Shown: positions 54,889-62,504 of the stretch, in pieces | Layout of the letters: each line of letters opens with the position of its first letter | Numbering within the stretch: the stretch's first letter is position 1 | DNA from: CAVVTR01 sp963751245 | Lineage (GTDB): Bacteria; Acidobacteriota; Thermoanaerobaculia; Thermoanaerobaculales; Thermoanaerobaculaceae | Direction of reading: 5' to 3' | Length of the DNA stretch: 64,000 bases | Assembly: GCA_963751245.1 (NCBI GenBank) | Contig: CAVVTR010000006.1 | Location: 62,001-126,000 of the forward strand | The notes under the pieces: model-generated | Seen by the model: only the letters and a program-made list of their open reading frames with translations | Database searches by the model: none | Told to the model about the DNA's origin: nothing | Made by a program: the position numbers and the translations under genes

Positions 54889-57800
54889 GTGCGCAAGTTC
54901 GTCCTGCTACTGCCGACCATCCTGCTCGCCACCGCCGCCCTGGCGGTGACACCCGTCATGCCCCGGTACCCGACGCCCTCCCCGGACGGCTCACAGATCG
55001 TCTTCTCCTGGAACGGCGACCTCTGGCTGGTTCCCGCTTCGGGCGGAACCGCCCGCAGGCTCACGGCGAGCCCCGGGTACGACCACCACCCGGTGTTCTC
55101 GGCGGACGGACGCTCGCTGGCGTTCGTCTCCGACCGGGCCGGCTCCGACGACGTCTACCTGATCACGGCCTCCCGCGGCTTCGAGGACGCGGCCGCGCCC
55201 GTGCGGCTCACCTTCCACGAGGCGCCCGACCTGGTGGAGGGCTTCGTCGGCAGCTCGCTGCTGTTCACCTCCCGGCGCCACGAGGCCTGGGACCGGCAAC
55301 CGGCGGTCTACGAGGTCCCGCTGTCCGGCGGCACCGAGAAGCTCGCCCTGAAGGAGCTCGCCCTGGAGGCCCGGCCGTCTCCGGACGGCCGCTGGATCGC
55401 CCTGGTGCGGGGCGGTACCCCGGCGGACCGGCGCCACTACCGGGGCGCGGCGAACCGCGACCTGTGGCTGGTCGAGCGGGCGACGGGCTCGCTGCGGCGG
55501 CTCACCGACACGCCGTGGGACGAGGACGGGGTCGCCTGGGCCGGTGCCGGCGCGCTGGTGTACCGCAGCGACGGTGGCGGGACCGATCGCAACCTCTACC
55601 GCATGGACCTCGCCACGAAGGCGATCACACAGCTCACCAACCACTCGGGCAGCGACGTCCGCAACCCGGCGACCTCCGCCGACGGGCGTCTCGCGGCCTA
55701 CGAGCTCTGGGACGGCGTGTACGTCGTGCCCACGGACGGTTCCGTGGCGCCGCGCAGGCTGGACGTCGCCGTGAGCGGCGACACCCTCGAGCCGGAGACC
55801 ATCCGGGAGATCGAGAAGGCGGGAGCGCAGGAGGTCGTGGTCTCCCCCGACGGCACCCAGGTGGCGCTCGTGGTCGGCGGCGACATCTACGTGGTGCCTC
55901 GCTGGTCGCGGGACGTCGCCTCGGTCGCGGCACCACCGACCGTCCGCGTGACGAACACGGTCGCGCGGGAGGGGGACGTGACGTGGCGCCCCGACGGCAA
56001 GGAGCTCGTCTACGTGTCCGGCCGCAACGGCGAGGCGGACCTCTACGCCGTCACGCCGGCGGACCGCGATGACGGGCTCTTCTACCGTGCCTCCCGTTTC
56101 ACCGAGCGGAGGCTCACGGCCACGCCCGAGGACGAGCACCTGCCGCGGTTCTCGCCTGACGGGAAGCACCTCGCGTACCGGAGGGGGCAGGGGGACCTGG
56201 TCGTCGCCGGACCGGCCGCCGAGGACCCCCGCGTGGTGTTCACGCACTGGAGCGCGGTGGAGTTCGACTGGTCGCCGGACTCGGCGTGGCTGGCGTTCTC
56301 GAAGGAGGACGCCTCCTTCAACACCGACGTCTTCATCATCCCGGCCGCGGGCGGGACGGCGGTCAACGTGTCCCAGCATCCGGGCGACGACGTCCACCCG
56401 CGCTGGTCGCCTGACGGCCGGCGTCTCTACTGGGTCTCGGACCGGCACCAGCGCGCCATGGATCTGTGGGGCGTGTACCTGACGAAGGCCGACTACGAGA
56501 GGTCTCCGGAGGAGTGGGTGGAGGCCTTCCAGGAGGCGGGGGACTCGCCGTCTCCCCGCCGGGGCGGCCGCGGCCCGGCCGCCAGGAAGGCGCGCGCGGA
56601 GGAGGCCGCCGCCCCGAGCACCGTGCACATCGACTTCGACGGGCTCTACCTCCGTGCCGAGGCGCTCACGGAGCTGCCCGGCAACGAGGGCGAGTTCGCC
56701 GTGTCGCCGGACAGCCGCACGGTGGTCTTCACGGCCTCGCCGGAGGGTGAACGGGACCTGTACTCGGTGCGGTGGGACGGCAAGAAGCTGAAGAGGCTCA
56801 CGGATGGAGGCCAGAACCCGAGAGAGCCCGCCTTCGCCGGCGGGTCGACAATCGTCTACCGCAGCGGGAAAGGGACGGTGGGGGTCGTGGACCTCGACGG
56901 CAAGCGGGGCGACCCCGTGCCGTTCGCCGCGCGGGTCGAGTACGGCCGTGACGCGATGCGGGCGGAGGTCTTCGACGAGGCGTGGCGGGAGCTGGACCGG
57001 CAGTTCTACGACCCGGCGTTCCACGGTGCCGACTGGACGGCCGTGCACGACCGCTACCGGCCCCTGGTCCTGGGAGCGCCGGCGCGCCGGGACTTCGACG
57101 ACGCCGTGAACCTCATGCTGGGAGAGCTCAACGCCTCGCACATGGGCTTCCGTCCGCCCCGGGCGGACGGCACCCTGTCGACCGGCGATCTCGGGGTGGA
57201 GGTGGAGCCTGCGCCCGGGGGCGCCGGAGTGGTCGTGACCGAGGTGCTTCCGAATACGCCGGCCTCCCGGGTCGACGTGGGGCTCGCCAGGGGCGACCGC
57301 ATCCTGGCGGTGGACGGCGCGCCGGTCGGTCTTCACGACAACTTCTTCGCGCGCATGGCCGACACCAGGGGACAGACCGTCGTGCTCCGCGTCGCCGGCC
57401 CCGCCGGCGAGCGGGACGTGGTCGTCACACCGGTGGGACAGCGGGACGTCCGCCAGGCGCGCTACGTCCAGTGGGTGCGGGAGCGCCGCGCCATGGTGGA
57501 CCGGCTGTCGGGTGGCAAGCTCGGCTACATCCACATCCAGGGGATGAACATGCCTTCCCTGGAGGAGTTCGAGCGCGACCTGTACGCGGCGGGCCACGGC
57601 AAGGAGGGGTTGCTCATCGATGTCAGGAACAACGGGGGCGGCTCCACGACGGATTACCTCATGGCCATCCTGGAGGTCCGCCGCCACGCCTGGACGCTGC
57701 CGCGCGGCGGCGACCCGGCGGTCAAGGGGTACCCGCAGGACCGGCTGCCGCTGCCGGCGTGGACCCGCCCGGCGGCGCTGCTGTGCGACCAGGCCAGCTA

Positions 57801-58116
57801 CTCCAACGCCGAGATCTTCTCCTGGGCGTTCAAGACCCTCAAGCGTGGGCCGGTGGTCGGGATGCCGACCTTCGGGGCCGTGATCTCGACCGGGGGCGCC
57901 CGGCTGGTCGACGGCTCGTTCGTGCGGCTGCCGCGCCGCGGGTGGTACGTGGCGGGCTCCGACGTCAACATGGAGCACCACGGCTGCCCGCCCGACGTGC
58001 TGGTGCCGCAGCCGCCGGAGCAGGACCTGAGCGCCGACGCGGACGCCCAGCTGGAGCGGGCGGTCGAGGTGCTGCTGTCGGACCTGCCCGCCGACCCGTC
58101 CGCGCTTCCCTGGTAG
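54889..58116 (+). CDS. Tricorn protease homologue, exported
   Basis: 1075 residues, the usual Tricorn length. Signal peptide (RKFVLLLPTILLATAALA) from GTG 54889, which has GGAGGAG upstream (TTG 54856 is a longer option). Residues ~30-560 are beta-propeller repeats (SPDGSQIVFSWNGDLW, PSPDGRWIALV, FSPDGKHLAYR, SPDSRTVVFT). Then come the C1 domain (EVFDEAWRELDRQFYDPAFHGADW), a PDZ domain (~770-850) and the C2 hydrolase with ASHMGF (His), and QASYSNAEIF supplying the nucleophile Ser. It degrades peptides, probably in the periplasm. An Arg/Pro/Ala linker interrupts the propeller region at ~560-590. Confidence 0.92.
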   Translation: MRKFVLLLPTILLATAALAVTPVMPRYPTPSPDGSQIVFSWNGDLWLVPASGGTARRLTASPGYDHHPVFSADGRSLAFVSDRAGSDDVYLITASRGFEDAAAPVRLTFHEAPDLVEGFVGSSLLFTSRRHEAWDRQPAVYEVPLSGGTEKLALKELALEARPSPDGRWIALVRGGTPADRRHYRGAANRDLWLVERATGSLRRLTDTPWDEDGVAWAGAGALVYRSDGGGTDRNLYRMDLATKAITQLTNHSGSDVRNPATSADGRLAAYELWDGVYVVPTDGSVAPRRLDVAVSGDTLEPETIREIEKAGAQEVVVSPDGTQVALVVGGDIYVVPRWSRDVASVAAPPTVRVTNTVAREGDVTWRPDGKELVYVSGRNGEADLYAVTPADRDDGLFYRASRFTERRLTATPEDEHLPRFSPDGKHLAYRRGQGDLVVAGPAAEDPRVVFTHWSAVEFDWSPDSAWLAFSKEDASFNTDVFIIPAAGGTAVNVSQHPGDDVHPRWSPDGRRLYWVSDRHQRAMDLWGVYLTKADYERSPEEWVEAFQEAGDSPSPRRGGRGPAARKARAEEAAAPSTVHIDFDGLYLRAEALTELPGNEGEFAVSPDSRTVVFTASPEGERDLYSVRWDGKKLKRLTDGGQNPREPAFAGGSTIVYRSGKGTVGVVDLDGKRGDPVPFAARVEYGRDAMRAEVFDEAWRELDRQFYDPAFHGADWTAVHDRYRPLVLGAPARRDFDDAVNLMLGELNASHMGFRPPRADGTLSTGDLGVEVEPAPGGAGVVVTEVLPNTPASRVDVGLARGDRILAVDGAPVGLHDNFFARMADTRGQTVVLRVAGPAGERDVVVTPVGQRDVRQARYVQWVRERRAMVDRLSGGKLGYIHIQGMNMPSLEEFERDLYAAGHGKEGLLIDVRNNGGGSTTDYLMAILEVRRHAWTLPRGGDPAVKGYPQDRLPLPAWTRPAALLCDQASYSNAEIFSWAFKTLKRGPVVGMPTFGAVISTGGARLVDGSFVRLPRRGWYVAGSDVNMEHHGCPPDVLVPQPPEQDLSADADAQLERAVEVLLSDLPADPSALPW

Positions 58117-58140
58117 TCCGCCCGGAGCCGGGGGTGTGAG

Positions 58141-58172
58141 GGCGCCCCGCCGGCCGCGGCCGGCGGGGCGCC
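58141..58172 (+). terminator. Strong palindromic hairpin after the Tricorn gene
   Basis: 32 bp perfect palindrome (arms of 16, starting GGCGCCCCGCCGGCC) beginning 24 bp after the stop codon. Probable terminator despite lacking a T-run. Confidence 0.6.
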
Positions 58173-58174
58173 TG

Positions 58175-58205
58175 CTTCCGGGGGGCGCCGGGCGCCCCCC
58201 GGAAG
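58175..58205 (+). terminator. Second strong hairpin, directly after the first
   Basis: 15 bp perfect arms (CTTCCGGGGGGCGCC and its complement) around one base. It starts 2 bp after the first palindrome. The pair of stems insulates cysS, whose -10 (TACAAT, 58224-58229) follows 18 bp later. Confidence 0.55.
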
Positions 58206-58246
58206 CGTGGTCCGGTACGCCGGTACAATGCGTGGGTGGAGGAACG

Positions 58247-59650
58247 ATGGCGCAGGAGATCCGCTTCTACAACACGCTGACGCGGAGGCAGGAGACGTTC
58301 AGGCCGCTCGAGGACGAGCACGTCCGCCTCTACACCTGCGGACCGACGGTCTACAACTACGCGCACATCGGCAACCTGCGCACCTTCCTCTTCGAGGACG
58401 TGCTGCGGCGCACCCTCGAGGCGTTCGGCTACCGGGTCACCCAGGTCATGAACCTCACCGACATCGACGACAAGACCATCAAGGGCGCCGCCGAGGAGGG
58501 TGTTCCCCTGAGGGTGTACACCGATCGCTACATCGAGGCGTTCTTCGAGGACCTGCGCACCCTGGGGGTGGAGCCAGCGGAGGTCTACCCCCGGGCGACG
58601 GACTACGTTCCCCAGATGGTGAAGCTGGTCGAGCGCCTCTCGGAGCGCGGGTACACCTACGTCCAGGACGGCTCGACCTACTTCAGGATCGCCTCGCTTC
58701 CGAGCTACGGCGCGCTCTCCGGCGCCGACCTCTCACAGGTGAGGTCGGGCGCCAGGGTCGATGCGGACGAGTACGAGAAGGAGGACGCCCGGGACTTCGT
58801 CCTGTGGAAGGCGGCGAGGCAGGGGGAGCCCTCGTGGCCGACGCCGCTGGGGGCGGGCAGGCCGGGGTGGCACCTCGAGTGCTCGACCATGGCCATGGAC
58901 CTGCTCGGCGAGAGCATCGACATCCACGCCGGGGGCGTCGACCTGATCTTCCCGCACCACGAGAACGAGATCGCCCAGAGCGAAGGGGCGACGGGCAGGC
59001 CCTTCGTGCACACGTGGCTCCACGCCGAGCACCTCGTCGTGGAGGGCGAGAAGATGGCGAAGTCCAGGGGCAACTTCTTCACCCTGCGCGACCTGCTGGA
59101 GCAGGGGTACGACGCGCCGGCGATCCGCTACCTGCTCGTCTCGGTACCCTACAGGCAGAAGCTCAACTTCACGTTCGAGGGGCTCCGCGGCGCTCACGCC
59201 GCGGTGGAGCGCATCGCCAACACGCTCCGTCGTCTGGCGCACACGCCTCCGGCCGAGGGCGCCGGCGCCCTGGCGGCGGGCGAGGTGGAGGGGTTCCGCC
59301 GGGACTTCGACGCCGCCATGGCCGACGACCTCAACACCGCCCGGGCCCTCGCGGCGCTCCACACGCTGCTCACGAGGGTCAACCAGGCGCTGGACGGCGC
59401 CGGGATCGCCGCGCCGGTCCGCGGAGCCCTCGACGGGGCGGTCGACCGCGTGCGGGCCGTGCTCAACGTCGTTCCCGACCTCGGCGGCGGGGCGGGCGAC
59501 GACGCGGAGATCGACGCGCTGGTCGCGGAGCGCGCGACAGCGCGGCAACGCCGCGACTTCGCCCGCGCCGACGCCATCCGCGACGAGCTGACACGCCGCA
59601 GGATCGTGGTGGAGGACACGCCCCACGGCCCCGTGTGGCACCGGGGGTAG
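58247..59650 (+). CDS. cysS: Cysteinyl-tRNA synthetase
   Basis: 467 residues, standard. CGPTVYNYAHIGNLRTFLFEDV holds a zinc Cys and the HIGH-type motif HIGN; LECSTMAMDLLGESIDIHAGG and FPHHENEIAQSEG follow; KMAKSRGNFFTL is the KMSKS loop. It charges tRNA-Cys. The start ATG 58247 has GGAGGAACG upstream, and the -10 TACAAT lies 17 bp before it. Confidence 0.96.
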   Translation: MAQEIRFYNTLTRRQETFRPLEDEHVRLYTCGPTVYNYAHIGNLRTFLFEDVLRRTLEAFGYRVTQVMNLTDIDDKTIKGAAEEGVPLRVYTDRYIEAFFEDLRTLGVEPAEVYPRATDYVPQMVKLVERLSERGYTYVQDGSTYFRIASLPSYGALSGADLSQVRSGARVDADEYEKEDARDFVLWKAARQGEPSWPTPLGAGRPGWHLECSTMAMDLLGESIDIHAGGVDLIFPHHENEIAQSEGATGRPFVHTWLHAEHLVVEGEKMAKSRGNFFTLRDLLEQGYDAPAIRYLLVSVPYRQKLNFTFEGLRGAHAAVERIANTLRRLAHTPPAEGAGALAAGEVEGFRRDFDAAMADDLNTARALAALHTLLTRVNQALDGAGIAAPVRGALDGAVDRVRAVLNVVPDLGGGAGDDAEIDALVAERATARQRRDFARADAIRDELTRRRIVVEDTPHGPVWHRG

Positions 59651-59668
59651 CGGCACCGGGGAGGATGC

Positions 59669-59914
59669 GTGAGGAGCAGCGATCCGCTGGGAGAGCTGGC
59701 CGCCATGGCGCGCGCGGCGGCCGAGTCTGGGGTGGACTGGCGGGGTGTCCTGCACGCCCGCTGGGTGCCGGAGCTCCTGGCGCACCGTGGCGAGGCGGCG
59801 TTGCGGCGCGCCATCGCGGACGCCGGTGGCCGGCCGCCGGAGCTCGGGGAGTCGATGGCCGACGCCGTCGAGGCGGAGGTGGTGACGATGATGGCCGAGG
59901 CCGGCTACGACTGA
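59669..59914 (+). CDS. Small protein of unknown function downstream of cysS
   Basis: 81 residues from GTG 59669, 18 bp after cysS. All-helical, Ala/Glu-rich (LGELAAMARAAAESGVDW ... MADAVEAEVVTMMAEAGYD). It looks like a soluble helical bundle with no motif. Its last 10 bp overlap tail-to-tail with the convergent MEMO1-family gene. Coding is moderately supported by codon pattern and position. Confidence 0.5.
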   Translation: MRSSDPLGELAAMARAAAESGVDWRGVLHARWVPELLAHRGEAALRRAIADAGGRPPELGESMADAVEAEVVTMMAEAGYD

Positions 59915-61053
59915 GGCGCCACCGTGATGGCCACCCCGGGCTGGCCGACGAAGTGGTACAGGTTGGAGGGCGCCGTGGTGCCCAGGCCGAGGGGCCGGAG
60001 CGGCAGCTCGGGGCCGCCCACCGAGGTGCCGTAGGCGACGGGATGGCCGACGGCGGTTCCCGCCCCGGTGCGCTCGGCGAGCCGGTCGATGAGGAGGAGA
60101 CCCATCGGGATGGCGAACCTCCCGCACCAGGTCAGCCTGTACTCGTCGGGGTCCCCGGGGTTCACACAGGTTTCGTAGAACGAGCGGATCTTGTCCGTGG
60201 TGAGCGGCCCGGCGAGGGGCCCGCGGAGGACCTCTCGGTCCTTCTCGCAGGCTCTGACGTAGGCGTCGATGCCGCCCTCGCCGTAGGGGGTGTAGCCGAA
60301 GTCCGCGCCGTAGTGGACGGCGTCGGAGGAGATGACGACGGAGACGTCGCGGCCGAGGACCCAGCCGCGCTTCCCCATGGCCGCGGCGAGCGCCGTGGCG
60401 AGGTGGTCCGCCAGGGTCTCGAAGCGTTCGAAGCTCGCCGAGGGCACGATGATGGGGAGGATCTCGACGTCGGGGTCGAGGTGCCGCAGCCAGTTGGTGA
60501 CGGCCTCCAGGGAGTGCTCCGAGTCGTGCATGGCGTAGTCCTGGACCCAGTCCCCGGCGGGGAGCGCGGCGAGCACCTCCCGGCGCAGGGAGGAGACACG
60601 GATCTCGCCGTCGGGGGCGCGCCAGGTGCGGTAGGGGTCGAACACCAGCACGTCGTGGGCGCCGAACTTGCGGTAGCGGTGGAACACCCCGACCACGACG
60701 ACGGTCTTCGCGGTCACCAGCGGCAGCACGCTGCGATAGACACGCCCCGCGTACATGTAATCGTCGTGGGGGCAGATGACTCCGGCCACGCCGGGACCGG
60801 GAGCGTCGCCGAGCTTCTCGGGGGCGGGCGGCGTGGCAGAGAGCTCCCAGACCGCCTCCATCTGCTTCGAGGCGAAGGCGAAGCCGACGGTGTCGCGCTG
60901 GCCGCGCATGTTCTGCCCCAGTGAGGGGATGCCCATCTGACGGCGGACCTCGTCGAGGGTGGGGGGGGTGTCCTGGGCCGGTGGGAGCGCCGCCTGGGCG
61001 AGCACGGTGCCGGCGCACAGGATCGCGGTGAGGAAGAAGAGGACCACGCGCAT
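59905..61053 (-). CDS. MEMO1-family protein (AmmeMemoRadiSam system protein B), exported
   Basis: 382 residues. The metal residues of MEMO1 proteins are all present: CPHDDYMYAG (His), VVGVFHR (His), SSDAVHYGADFG (His) and TWCGRFAI (Cys). It also has a clear signal peptide (VVLFFLTAILCAGTVLAQ) and ~65 extra residues before the domain, so it should act in the periplasm or outside, unlike the cytosolic MEMO1 fold. The partners of the AmmeMemoRadiSam triad (AMMECR1, radical SAM) are not nearby. The start ATG 61053 is preceded by GGAGG. Confidence 0.85.
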   Translation of the reverse strand: MRVVLFFLTAILCAGTVLAQAALPPAQDTPPTLDEVRRQMGIPSLGQNMRGQRDTVGFAFASKQMEAVWELSATPPAPEKLGDAPGPGVAGVICPHDDYMYAGRVYRSVLPLVTAKTVVVVGVFHRYRKFGAHDVLVFDPYRTWRAPDGEIRVSSLRREVLAALPAGDWVQDYAMHDSEHSLEAVTNWLRHLDPDVEILPIIVPSASFERFETLADHLATALAAAMGKRGWVLGRDVSVVISSDAVHYGADFGYTPYGEGGIDAYVRACEKDREVLRGPLAGPLTTDKIRSFYETCVNPGDPDEYRLTWCGRFAIPMGLLLIDRLAERTGAGTAVGHPVAYGTSVGGPELPLRPLGLGTTAPSNLYHFVGQPGVAITVAPQS

Positions 61054-61080
61054 TCTGGAGACCTCCGTCGTTTGCGTACG

Positions 61081-62445
61081 CTACCCCGCGCCGCCGGGCG
61101 GTGCAAGCATGTCCGGTGTCGCTGCCGTCCGGACGGCCCCTGTGAGGTGGCCGAGGATGCGTGCCGCCGCGACGTTTCCGGCGCGCACGGCGTAGTTCTG
61201 GCCCCGGTCCTCCGGATAGATCTGCGCCATGCAGGCGTGGAACACCCCCGGGATGCCGGTCTCGAAGGGCGGAATGCGCTCGGAGTAGTGAAGGGGGATC
61301 ACCGGCTGGGCGTGGGCCGCGCGGAACACGTGGCGGGCGAGCACCCAGCCCTCTTCGAAGGTGGGTTCGAGGCGGCGCAGGAACGGAGCGAAGGCGGCCC
61401 ACACGGCCTCGTCCCGGGCGCGCCAGAGGGGGTGGCTCTCGAACAGGTACTTGGAGAGGTAGACGATCCTCCGACCGCCGTAGCGTTCGGGGGGGAGGTA
61501 GTTGGTGTGCTCGATCACGCCGCCGAAGGGGGCGTCAGAGTCGGCGACGTTGATCCAGTAGTAGGGGGAGAGGGGGCGGCGCAGCTCGAGCACGCAGCAC
61601 AGCGCCGCCGTGCTCTCGAGCGCGGCGAGGCGCGTCGCGCCGCCGGGAGGGAGAGCCTCCGCCGCCACCGCGAGGAGCTCCTCGGGGGAGGCGGTGAAGA
61701 GGAGGGCGGAGAAGGGGCCGGCGCCGGCGCGCGTGCCGACCTCGACGCCGCCGGCCCCGGCGGACAGGCGCCGCACCGGGGTGGCGAGCTCGAAGCGCAC
61801 GCCGAGGTCGCGGCACCGCTTGACCAGCACGTCCACGAGGCGTCCGAAGGAGCCGCGCATGTAGCCGAGCCGCTCGCCCATCCCCGAGGCCGACCGCGAC
61901 CGGCCCCGCAGGAAGATCTTTCCCCACAGCCACGCCATGGCCACGCGGTCGGCGCGCTCGGCGTACTTCTGGCGGAGGAGCGGACCCCAGACCGTCTCCC
62001 AGACCCGGGGTCCGGCGTGGCGGAGGATCCAGTCCCGCGCGGTGACGCGCTCGTACCGGCGCCAGCGGTGCACCCTGTTGAGCCACAGAGTGCTGAGGGC
62101 GAAGCGCACCTTGTCGGGCCAGGGAAGGGGGGCGAAGCGGAGCAGGGAGGCGGGCGTCCCGAAGTCCCACAGCCGTCCCGACGAGAAGATGCCCATCCGC
62201 GACGGGAGCCACTCGATGGCGTCCCCCAGCCCCAGCTCGCGGGCCAGAGCGACGTAATCGGTGTCGGTGGTGAAGAGGTGGTGGTAGAAGCACTCGAGCC
62301 GTTCGCCGCCGGCCTCGAAGGTGGCCACCAGGCCGCCCGCGGCCGGGTAGCGCTCGAAGACGGTCACGGCGTGTCCGGCGGAGGCCAGGCGGTAGGCCGC
62401 GACCAGTCCGGTGAGGCCGGCGCCGACGACGGCGCACTCAGGCAC
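61081..62445 (-). CDS. FAD-dependent oxidoreductase, amine-oxidase/UDP-galactopyranose-mutase-like
   Basis: 454 residues from GTG 62445. The dinucleotide fold ECAVVGAGLTGLVAAYRL binds FAD, with FERYPAAGGL following. WGPLLRQKYAERADRVAMAWLWGKI and the end PVIPLHYSERIPPFETGIPG ... QIYPEDRGQNYAVRAG match a family often found in sugar or lipid loci and annotated as NAD(P)/FAD oxidoreductase or protoporphyrinogen-oxidase-like. The substrate cannot be told. Next gene upstream is the helicase, 59 bp away. Confidence 0.82.
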   Translation of the reverse strand: MPECAVVGAGLTGLVAAYRLASAGHAVTVFERYPAAGGLVATFEAGGERLECFYHHLFTTDTDYVALARELGLGDAIEWLPSRMGIFSSGRLWDFGTPASLLRFAPLPWPDKVRFALSTLWLNRVHRWRRYERVTARDWILRHAGPRVWETVWGPLLRQKYAERADRVAMAWLWGKIFLRGRSRSASGMGERLGYMRGSFGRLVDVLVKRCRDLGVRFELATPVRRLSAGAGGVEVGTRAGAGPFSALLFTASPEELLAVAAEALPPGGATRLAALESTAALCCVLELRRPLSPYYWINVADSDAPFGGVIEHTNYLPPERYGGRRIVYLSKYLFESHPLWRARDEAVWAAFAPFLRRLEPTFEEGWVLARHVFRAAHAQPVIPLHYSERIPPFETGIPGVFHACMAQIYPEDRGQNYAVRAGNVAAARILGHLTGAVRTAATPDMLAPPGGAG

Positions 62446-62504
62446 CGGCGCCGCCCTGCGGGGACCGGGCGCCGGAGGCGGCCCGGCGGCGCCCGCGCGC
62501 GCGC

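Noticed and set aside
54991..57981. 996-codon minus-strand frame opposite the Tricorn gene
   Set aside because: No motif; complementary strand has a complete Tricorn protease.
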